Positions 57,865 through 64,000 of a stretch of 64,000 nucleotides of DNA are shown here, piece after piece. The stretch comes from G965197405 sp965197405 (lineage in GTDB: Bacteria > Chloroflexota > Dehalococcoidia > Lucifugimonadales > JAGWBF01). The notes below the pieces were generated by a model that was not told the DNA's origin, did not search any database, and was given only the letters and a program-made list of their open reading frames with translations. The DNA is taken from assembly GCA_965197405.1 (NCBI GenBank), contig OZ240206.1, positions 1,116,001-1,180,000 of the forward strand, in the 5' to 3' direction. Every line of letters begins with the position of its first letter. Positions within the stretch are counted from its first letter, which is position 1. A program made the translations under genes and the position numbers.

Positions 57865-58816
57865 CCATCCCCCCGTGGTGGCCGTCACCGGCGCTTCCGG
57901 CTACATAGGGTCCCAGCTACTCCAGGAGTTGGAACAAGAAGAAGGGATTGCGCGGGTGATAGCCATAGATACCGTACCCCTGCCGGTGCCCTTTCACCAC
58001 GTTACCTCGGAAAGGCTGGACGTTACCCAACCCATGGATGAGACCTTCCGCCAGCACAAGGTCAACGCCGTAGTACACCTGGCATTTATCCTGCGGCCCG
58101 GCCATAACCGCAAAGAGGTGGAAAGGGTGCGCCGGGCCAACGTGAGCGGCATGGAAAGCGTCCTGAAAGCTTGCCGCGCCACCAGGGTGATCAACTTCAT
58201 CTACCTCAGCTCCCACACCATATACGGTGCGCACAGGGACAACCCGGTCCCCATAACTGAAGACGCCCCCCTTCGCCCATCGCCGGACTTCCAGTACTCC
58301 TACGACAAGGCGTTATGCGAGGCCATGGTCCAGGAGTTCGCCCGAGAGAACCCGGACATCAACGTCACTGTCCTGCGCTCCTGCGTAGTCATGGGGCCGG
58401 GTGCGGACAACTTCATAACCAGGGCCTTCTTCAGACCCGCCCTTCTGAAGGTGATGGGCCATGATCCACTCCTTCAGTTCCTGCACGAGGACGACCTGGC
58501 AAGACTCCTCCACCTTCTCATCATGGGGCCATGCCCAGGAACATTCAACGTAGCCGGAGAGGGGGGCATAGAATACACGAAGGTGGCGAAGCTTTCCCAG
58601 TGCAGGCTAATCTCCCTGCCCTCAACAATGGCCTATCCCCTGGCTCAGACGTCCTGGAACCTGGGCATCCAGAAAGACTCTCCCGCGGTGGGGCTGGACT
58701 TCATCCGCTATCCAATAGTCGTCAGCACAGAGAAGCTCAAGAGCGCGACCGGGTTCCGCGTCTTATACACCTCCGAGGAGGCCCTGATCGCCTACCTGCC
58801 CGACGGGACCCCCTAG
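57857..58816 (+). CDS. NAD-dependent epimerase/dehydratase family protein
   Basis: The 319-residue extended SDR protein has the NAD motif VAVTGASGYIGSQLLQEL, a Tyr-x3-Lys in FQYSYDKALCE, and SSHTIYGAHRDN for the substrate side. It overlaps the previous gene by eight bases and ends the operon. Members of this type are nucleotide-sugar or free-sugar epimerases or dehydrogenases; the absence of a nucleotidyltransferase nearby leans toward a small-molecule substrate. Confidence 0.9.
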   Translation: MNNHPPVVAVTGASGYIGSQLLQELEQEEGIARVIAIDTVPLPVPFHHVTSERLDVTQPMDETFRQHKVNAVVHLAFILRPGHNRKEVERVRRANVSGMESVLKACRATRVINFIYLSSHTIYGAHRDNPVPITEDAPLRPSPDFQYSYDKALCEAMVQEFARENPDINVTVLRSCVVMGPGADNFITRAFFRPALLKVMGHDPLLQFLHEDDLARLLHLLIMGPCPGTFNVAGEGGIEYTKVAKLSQCRLISLPSTMAYPLAQTSWNLGIQKDSPAVGLDFIRYPIVVSTEKLKSATGFRVLYTSEEALIAYLPDGTP

Positions 58817-58874
58817 CGGGGGCCAGAACCTGGCAAGGCCGCCTTTGTATAGTGTATAGCTGGGCGTCGCGGGG

Positions 58875-59158
58875 CCAGGACCTTTTCATTCTGGACGCTA
58901 CCTGCCTGCCTCCAGGCAGGGGTGAATACAGGCCTCCGTTGCGCGTCATTCCGAATGCAGCGGAGCGGACCCCAGCCGCGTCATTCCGAACGCAGCAAAG
59001 CGGACCCCAGCCGTGTCATTCCGAACGCAGCAAAGCGGACCCCAGCCGTGTCATTCCGAACGCAGCAAAGCGGACCCCAGCCGTGTCATTCCGAACGCAG
59101 CAAAGCGGACCCCAGCCGTGTCATTCCGAACGCAGCGAAGCGGAGTGAGGAATCTAAG
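58875..59158. repeat. Family A repeat with internal tandem expansion
   Basis: It starts CCAGGACCTTTTCATTCTGGACG and reaches GAGGAATCTAAGG; the right half of a normal family A element is missing. Instead the GTCATTCC arm is repeated (see 58945-59150). Confidence 0.75.
58945..59150 (+). repeat. 35-bp tandem repeat array, six units
   Basis: Units starting with GTCATTCCGAAYGCAGC begin at 58945, 58980, 59015, 59050, 59085 and 59120, an exact 35-bp period. The four middle units are nearly identical and the outer ones diverge. There are no spacers, and the unit is one hairpin arm of family A plus AAGCGGACCCCAGCC. Confidence 0.92.
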
Positions 59159-59172
59159 GCGTAGGCCTATTA

Positions 59173-59425
59173 CTATGAAAATACCCTTCGTCATACCCGC
59201 GAAAGCGGGTATCTATCTGACACTTCTGGACTCCCGCTTTCGCGGGAGTGACGGCTGGGACGCCCAGCCGCCATTTTCACCCCCTTATGTGACCTTCACG
59301 AGGGCATGAGTAATCGCAGGCGCAAGTTTATTCAAGGCATGGATTTTTAGATTCCTCGCTGCGCTGGGAATGACATGAGGGGGGCCGGCTAATTTCGCGG
59401 GAAAGACACGTGAGTATTTTCATGG
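59173..59425. repeat. Family B MITE-like repeat with inserted family A remnant
   Basis: It is bounded by CTATGAAAATAC and GTATTTTCATGG. Inside is CCCGCGAAAGCGGG and a CCCGCTTTCGCGGGAGTGACGG hairpin, then a family A remnant (GATTTTTAGATTCCTCGCTGCGCTGGGAATGACA) near 59340-59376. It fills the gap before the ornithine cyclodeaminase-like gene, whose ribosome site follows at once. Confidence 0.75.
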
Positions 59426-59438
59426 CAAGGAGGAGTGT

Positions 59439-60401
59439 ATGGCCCTGTTTTTGAACGAGAAAGAGGTGATGGGGCTTCTGCCGATGACGGAGTGCATTGA
59501 CGTGCTGGAGAGGGCCTTCCTTCGCATGGGGGAAGGCCTGGGCGAGAACAAGGCGCGGTCCCGCATCAGGCTGCCCGGCGGTTTCCTGCACTTCATGGCC
59601 GCCGCAGCCGTCGCCCCAGATATGGCGGGGTTCGGGTACAAAGCCTACAGCAGCTTCCCACGAGGCGCCAGCAAGTTCCTGGTGATGCTGTACCACCCAG
59701 AGACCGGGGAGCTACTTTCCGTCATGGAAGCCGGCGCCCTGGGCCAGATTCGTACAGGGGCCGCCTCCGGCCTGGCCACCAGGCACATGGCCCCCGCCAA
59801 CGCCTCTATAGTAGGGGTGATAGGCACGGGCTATCAGGCCAGGACGCAGCTGGAGGCGGTATGCGCGGTACGGGGAGTGAAGCAGGCGAGGGTATTCAGC
59901 CGTACTGCCGACAAGCGAGCGACCTTCGCCGACAGGATGGGCCGGCAGCTAGGCATAGAGCTAGTGCCAGTGGACAGCGCCAAGGAGTGCATTGTTGGCG
60001 CTGATATAGCTATCACCATAACCAGCTCCCGGGACCCTGTACTCAAGGGGGAATGGCTGCAGGAAGGCGCCCACGTCAACGCGGCCGGCGCCAACCACTG
60101 GATGCGCCGGGAGGTGGACGAGAAGGCCGTGGAGAGGGCAAGCCTCATCGTGGTGGACGACCTGGAGCAGGCGAAGGTGGAGTGTGGCGATCTGATTTGG
60201 CCCGCCGAGCGGGGCGTATTCCGTTGGAGCATGGCCCACGAGCTCAAGGATGTGCTCTCCGGTCAAAGGGAGGGCAGGCGGGATGACGCCTCCATAACGC
60301 TCTTCGAGTCCCAGGGGGTGGCCATCGAGGACGTGGCTGCCGCCCTTCACGTCTACCACAAGGCCCGGGAGAAGGGCATGGGACAGGAGTTGCCTTTCTG
60401 A
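59439..60401 (+). CDS. Ornithine cyclodeaminase / mu-crystallin family protein
   Basis: The 320-residue protein has the OCD fold: LNEKEVMGLLPMTECIDVLE at the start, SVMEAGALGQIRTGAASGLAT (with the substrate Arg-Thr-Gly), the NAD motif IVGVIGTGYQARTQLEAV and VNAAGANHWMRREVDEKAV. Family members are NAD-using cyclodeaminases, alanine or ketimine dehydrogenases or reductases of imino acids; the one here is not resolved. ATG 59439 follows AAGGAGG. It has its own position between repeats and the ilvD promoter. Confidence 0.9.
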   Translation: MALFLNEKEVMGLLPMTECIDVLERAFLRMGEGLGENKARSRIRLPGGFLHFMAAAAVAPDMAGFGYKAYSSFPRGASKFLVMLYHPETGELLSVMEAGALGQIRTGAASGLATRHMAPANASIVGVIGTGYQARTQLEAVCAVRGVKQARVFSRTADKRATFADRMGRQLGIELVPVDSAKECIVGADIAITITSSRDPVLKGEWLQEGAHVNAAGANHWMRREVDEKAVERASLIVVDDLEQAKVECGDLIWPAERGVFRWSMAHELKDVLSGQREGRRDDASITLFESQGVAIEDVAAALHVYHKAREKGMGQELPF

Positions 60402-60435
60402 CCGGAGCGGCCCGTCTGAGCCACCGAAGCGGCGG

Positions 60436-60464
60436 TTGTGCAAGACAGCTACGCACCTTATAAT
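60436..60464 (+). promoter_or_regulatory. Promoter of ilvD
   Basis: TTGTGC (60436-60441), 17 bases, TATAAT (60459-60464). The -10 is perfect and the -35 matches 3 of 6. The leader to the ATG is about 130 bases; I see no convincing attenuator or T-box in it. Confidence 0.6.
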
Positions 60465-60603
60465 GTGTCTGCTAATCTGTCTGATAACACTGCCCGGTGA
60501 GAACCCTTGCACTGAGCGTCGGATTTGCCCCCCCAAAAGATGGAAAGAAGACCGGTGAACATGCTCAGCGTGGGTACTGCCGGAGGAAGAGGAGGTGCCC
60601 CGT

Positions 60604-62292
60604 ATGGTGACCACGAGAGGCTCCAAGATGAAGCACAGGAGCTGGGAGATTACCGAAGGCCCGGAGCGCGCCCCGGCCCGGTCATACCTCTATGCTATGG
60701 GACTCAGTCGCGACGATATGGACAAGCCCTTCGTGGGAATCGCCAACCTCTCCAGCGACGTGACCCCCTGCAACGTCAACCTGGGCAGGCTGGCCCCCAG
60801 GGTCAGGGAGGGCGTCAAGGCGGGCGGGGGCACACCCTTCGAGTTCGGGACCATTACAGTTAGCGACGGCATCACGATGGGAACCGAGGGCATGAAAGCC
60901 TCCCTAATCAGCCGGGAAGTCATCGCCGACTCCATCGAGTTGGTGGCCTTCGGACAGCGCTTTGACGGCCTGGTGACGCTGGGGGGATGCGACAAAAACC
61001 TGCCCGGGACGCTCATGGCCGCGGCAAGGCTGAACATCCCTACGGTCTTCATCTACGGCGGCACCATCATGCCTGGCAGATTCCAGCAGCGGGACGTGAA
61101 CGTCCAGGATGTCTTCGAGGCCGTGGGAGCTTACTCCAAGGGTAACATGACGCTCGACGAACTGACGGAGCTGGAGGGATGCGCCTGTCCTGGCGCGGGC
61201 TCCTGCGCGGGCATGTTCACCGCCAACACCATGTCCTCGGTAGCGGAAGCCCTGGGGATGTCGATCCCCGGCGCGGCGTCCATCCCCGCGGTGGATGACA
61301 GGATTCTCGGCACGTCCCGGCAGGCGGGCGAGGCGGTAATGGGGCTTCTGGAGCGTGGGATTAGGCCCAGGGACATCATCACTCGCGAGTCCATCGAAAA
61401 CGCTATAGCGGTGACGGCGTCCATGGGCGGCTCCACCAACGCGGTGCTCCACCTGCTGGCTATCGCCCATGAAGCCAACGTGCCCTTCGACATAGACGAC
61501 TTCGACCGGGTGAGCAGCCGCACCCCTTACATCGCCGACATGAAGCCGGGCGGGAGATACGTCATGGCAGACCTGGACAGGGTCGGGGGAGTGCCCCTGG
61601 TGATGAAGCGCCTCCTGGCTGCGGGGCTGCTCCACGGCGACGCGCTGACGGTCACGGGCAAGACCCTCAGGGAGAACCTGGACGACCTGGACCGGGCAGA
61701 CGAAGACCGTCGCATCGTCCATGCCGTAGACTCGCCCCTGGCGCCGACGGGAGGGCTGGTCATCGTGAAGGGCAACCTGGCCCCCGAGGGCGCGGTGGTG
61801 AAGGTAGCGGCCAGCCAGCATACCCAGCACCGGGGGCCTGCGAGGGTCTTCAACCGGGAGGAGGACGCCTTCCAGGCAATCCAGGCGCAGGAGATACGTT
61901 CGGGAGATGTGGTGATAATCAGGTACGAGGGTCCCAAGGGCGGGCCGGGCATGAGGGAGATGCTGGCGGTGACGGCGGCCCTGGTCGGCCAGGGCCTGGG
62001 GCAGGAGGTCGCTCTGGTCACCGACGGGAGGTTCTCCGGCGCCACTCGTGGTCTCATGGTGGGCCACGCAGCCCCTGAGGCGGCTGTCGGCGGGCCTATG
62101 GCCTTTGTCAGAGAGGGCGACATCGTAACCCTGGACATCCCCGGGCGCAGGCTCGAGGTGGCCGTCTCGGAAGAGGAGATGCAGCAGCGTCGCCAGGGCT
62201 GGCAGCCCCCGCCACCCACGTACACCACGGGAGCGCTCGCCAAATACGCCAGGCTGGTGTCAACGGCGTCGGAAGGGGCCGTCACCAGCTAA
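60604..62292 (+). CDS. ilvD: Dihydroxy-acid dehydratase
   Basis: IlvD (562 residues) dehydrates dihydroxy-isovalerate and dihydroxy-methylvalerate in branched-chain amino acid synthesis, using an Fe-S cluster. Cluster Cys are in TPCNVNLGRL, LGGCDKNLPG and CACPGAGSCAGMFTANTMSS. Also conserved are TVSDGITMGTEGMKASL, SMGGSTNAVLHLLAIA, TDGRFSGATRGLMVGHAAPE and a full C-terminal domain. ATG 60604 with GGAGG eight bases upstream is preferred; GTG 60595 also has a GGAGG. No other ilv gene is in the window. Confidence 0.97.
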   Translation: MVTTRGSKMKHRSWEITEGPERAPARSYLYAMGLSRDDMDKPFVGIANLSSDVTPCNVNLGRLAPRVREGVKAGGGTPFEFGTITVSDGITMGTEGMKASLISREVIADSIELVAFGQRFDGLVTLGGCDKNLPGTLMAAARLNIPTVFIYGGTIMPGRFQQRDVNVQDVFEAVGAYSKGNMTLDELTELEGCACPGAGSCAGMFTANTMSSVAEALGMSIPGAASIPAVDDRILGTSRQAGEAVMGLLERGIRPRDIITRESIENAIAVTASMGGSTNAVLHLLAIAHEANVPFDIDDFDRVSSRTPYIADMKPGGRYVMADLDRVGGVPLVMKRLLAAGLLHGDALTVTGKTLRENLDDLDRADEDRRIVHAVDSPLAPTGGLVIVKGNLAPEGAVVKVAASQHTQHRGPARVFNREEDAFQAIQAQEIRSGDVVIIRYEGPKGGPGMREMLAVTAALVGQGLGQEVALVTDGRFSGATRGLMVGHAAPEAAVGGPMAFVREGDIVTLDIPGRRLEVAVSEEEMQQRRQGWQPPPPTYTTGALAKYARLVSTASEGAVTS

Positions 62293-62312
62293 CCCTTGAC
62301 GTGAGCGCATTA

Positions 62313-62455
62313 CCATGAAAATACCCTTCGTCATACCCGTGAAAACGGGTATCCACGACCCCGATGTTCCTAGACTCCCGCTTTCGCGGGAGTGACGGCG
62401 GGGAAGTCCAGCCGTCATTTTCATCCCCTTATGTGGCCTTAGCAAGGCCATAGCG
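62313..62455. repeat. Family B MITE-like repeat, clean copy
   Basis: Starts ACCATGAAAATACCCTTCG, with CCCGTGAAAACGGG and CCCGCTTTCGCGGGAGTGACGG hairpins, reaches GTCATTTTCATCCCC and continues into a shared tail (TTATGTGGCCTTAGCAAGGCC, itself a palindrome) just before the tldD ribosome site. Confidence 0.8.
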
Positions 62456-62476
62456 ATTCCGAGAAGGAGTTGTGCC

Positions 62477-64000
62477 ATGCCTGAACGAGTACAGGTCGAG
62501 CTTCTGGAAAGGGTCCGTCCCCGGATTAACGCCCTGGTGACTGAAGACGCCAAGCGACTGCCAGGCCTCCGGTACTGCGACGTGCGCATCCAGGTGAAGG
62601 AGGAGAAGGGGGCGGTTGCGGAGAACGGCAACGAGAAGATGAGCGCGGAGGACTACGCCTTCGACTTCGGCGTGAGGGTGATTGCCGGGGGGAAGGCAAC
62701 GGCTCCGGGCTACTACGGCAGAGTCCTGGGCTCCAGCGACACGGACCGTATGCCGGAAGTAGTTATGGACGGCATACGCCAGGCCCACCAGCGGGCCAGG
62801 GCCAGCGCTCAAATGAAGGCCAGGGCGCGCCGTCGCTTTGGAGTGCTGGGGGACAGCATCTATGACGTCCAGCTGGCGCCGGTGGCCGTCACCCGGGACA
62901 CGGTCCCCGCGGTCTACCGCACCGACCCCCGCAGCGTGCCCCTGGAGGACACGATGAGGATGGCGGTGGACGCCTGCAAGGCGGCCCAGGGGGCGAGCGG
63001 CCAGGTGGTGTACGCCGCCACGTCGGCCAGCACCTTCCTCATGCGGGAGCTATTTTGCAGCTCCGACGGGGCAGACATAGACCAGAGCTTTGCCCAGACG
63101 GAGGGCTTTGTCATAGTCATATGCAGCAGCGAGCACGGCAACCTGGAGATTTACGATTTCACCGGCCACCAGCGGGGCTGGGAAATCCTCACTGAAGGTT
63201 ACGACAACGGCGCCATCACGCTCCCGGATTTCGAGAGCTTCTGCAAGAAGCTGGGCACGGACGGCGTGGAGGTAGCCAACTCCCCACCTCTTCGCCCCCC
63301 CGACAAGGACGTGGTGGTGGTGACAGACCCCCACTTCAACACCCTGTTGGTGCACGAGGTGGTGGGCCACCCGTCGGAGCTGGACCGGGCGCTGAAGTAT
63401 GAGACCTCCTACGCCGGAAGAAGCTGGTTCCTGAAGGACGTCAATGAGAACCAGATAGGCCGGCAGATAGCCTCGCCCCTGGTCAATGCCTTCTCCGACC
63501 CCACCATGGAGGGCTTCGGCTCTTTCAAGTACGACCATGACGGCACCCCGGCCAGACGCGCCTACCACATACGGGGCGGCGCCTTCGAGGAGTTCCTGAA
63601 CAACCGGCAGACGGCGGCGGTCCTGGGCGTCGAGCCAAACGGCTCGTCCAGGGCCACCGAGGCGAGCCTGGTCCCCCTGATTCGAATGACCAACACCGTA
63701 TTCGCCCCGGGAGACCGCGATCCTCAAGAGATAATAAGCGAGGTGGAGGACGGCTACTACGTCTCCGGCCACCGCACCCCCTCCATATCCGAGGCCCGGG
63801 AGAATTTCCGCATCACGGCGGTAAAGGTGTACGAGATAAAGAACGGCCAGCTGGGGCAACTCTACCGGGATGGGGGGATAACGTCCGACTCCAGGGACTA
63901 CTTCATGAGCATAGACGCCGTGGGCAACGACTTCCTCATGTACCCGATACCAAACTGCGGCAAGGGCCAGCCCATGCAGGCGAAGCGCATGAGCAACGGC
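62477..64000 (+). CDS. TldD/PmbA-family metalloprotease, 3'-truncated
   Basis: The frame from ATG 62477 (AAGGAG seven bases upstream) is open to the last base of the window, 508 codons. TldD-type proteins form TldD-TldE proteases that unfold and cleave small peptides and process some modified peptides. The zinc motif is LLVHEVVGHPSELD, with two His in HExxxH form. The N-terminal domain has DYAFDFGVRVIAGGKATAPGY, and the C-terminal part has FRITAVKVYEIKNGQ and a characteristic long run with PGDRDPQE and GYYVSG. A TldE/PmbA partner would be expected just beyond the window. Confidence 0.88.
   Translation, partial: MPERVQVELLERVRPRINALVTEDAKRLPGLRYCDVRIQVKEEKGAVAENGNEKMSAEDYAFDFGVRVIAGGKATAPGYYGRVLGSSDTDRMPEVVMDGIRQAHQRARASAQMKARARRRFGVLGDSIYDVQLAPVAVTRDTVPAVYRTDPRSVPLEDTMRMAVDACKAAQGASGQVVYAATSASTFLMRELFCSSDGADIDQSFAQTEGFVIVICSSEHGNLEIYDFTGHQRGWEILTEGYDNGAITLPDFESFCKKLGTDGVEVANSPPLRPPDKDVVVVTDPHFNTLLVHEVVGHPSELDRALKYETSYAGRSWFLKDVNENQIGRQIASPLVNAFSDPTMEGFGSFKYDHDGTPARRAYHIRGGAFEEFLNNRQTAAVLGVEPNGSSRATEASLVPLIRMTNTVFAPGDRDPQEIISEVEDGYYVSGHRTPSISEARENFRITAVKVYEIKNGQLGQLYRDGGITSDSRDYFMSIDAVGNDFLMYPIPNCGKGQPMQAKRMSNG

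Noticed and set aside
58945..59150. Possible CRISPR array
   Set aside because: The 35-bp units are contiguous with no spacers, derive from an intergenic repeat arm, and no cas gene is near.
58531..59164. ORFs with repeated HSERSKADPSRVIPNAAK-type peptides
   Set aside because: They arise from the 35-bp tandem array and the family A repeat; the same peptide style appears wherever these repeats are open.
60465..60603. T-box or leader-peptide attenuator before ilvD
   Set aside because: The 130-base leader shows no T-box AGGGTGGNACCGCG word, no branched-chain-rich leader peptide and no terminator.
1..64000. tRNA, rRNA and other structured RNA genes
   Set aside because: Reading both strands I found no convincing tRNA T-arm and acceptor pairs or rRNA sequence; a tRNA-scan run would be decisive.
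1..64000. Transposases, integrases or phage genes
   Set aside because: No frame shows a transposase, integrase or phage structural signature; mobile signals are limited to small non-autonomous repeats.

Overview
The window is a dense, high-GC (roughly 60% by eye) bacterial chromosome segment. It looks like a Chloroflexota genome, probably a Dehalococcoidia or SAR202-like lineage. This rests on protein style (hopanoid genes beside Chloroflexi-type lipoproteins, RNase Y with YmdB, DipZ-like thioredoxins), frequent GTG/TTG starts, and many intergenic inverted-repeat elements. The lineage is inference; no 16S rRNA, tRNA or phage or IS gene is visible.

Layout. 1-9000: 3' end of an NHL-repeat protein, a small membrane protein, an NYN/OST-HTH protein, two tandemly duplicated peptide-type ABC substrate-binding lipoproteins with duplicated promoters, and an MFS exporter. 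9000-15000: cyclase-family hydrolase, HAD hydrolase, glutamine-dependent NAD synthetase, RidA, then a lower-GC island with a PIN-domain protein and an unknown partner. 14.8-27.2 kb: housekeeping block with recA-recX, a zinc-finger membrane protein, plsY, PHP phosphoesterase, ymdB, rny, proB-proA, a histidine phosphatase and tilS. 27.2-31.2 kb: two DipZ-like thioredoxin proteins and a thioredoxin-fold lipoprotein. 31.4-39.3 kb: pyrimidine operon pyrR-pyrB-carA-unknown-carB read on the minus strand behind a PyrR-type attenuator; PyrB carries a PyrI-like zinc domain. 39.4-46 kb: a DUF2283/DUF4258 gene pair between related inverted repeats, ThpR, an amidohydrolase, a split transketolase, an Ldh2-family dehydrogenase and a DPM1-like glycosyltransferase. 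46.2-54 kb: hopanoid cluster (prenyl diphosphate synthase, HpnH, HpnG, HpnA, squalene-hopene cyclase fused in frame to a YjbQ domain, HpnD-like synthase). 54.1-58.8 kb: tightly coupled operon of 2-hydroxyacid dehydrogenase, FGGY kinase, class II aldolase, a small DUF6379-like protein and an NAD-dependent epimerase, which looks like an uncharacterised carbohydrate pathway. 59.4-64 kb: ornithine cyclodeaminase-family protein, ilvD and the start of a TldD-type protease.

At least two families of MITE-like repeats fill most intergenic gaps. Family A is about 140-200 bp, has termini like CAGGGYCTTTCAATT/AATTGAAAGRCCCTG, and contains two hairpins. Family B is bounded by ATGAAAATA/TATTTTCAT. They give rise to many spurious ORFs. 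The main points for follow-up are the 54-59 kb operon, the SHC-YjbQ fusion, the PyrB zinc-domain fusion under a PyrR attenuator, the PIN-partner pair, the palindrome-flanked DUF2283/DUF4258 locus, and the duplicated transporter promoters with a two-turn direct repeat.
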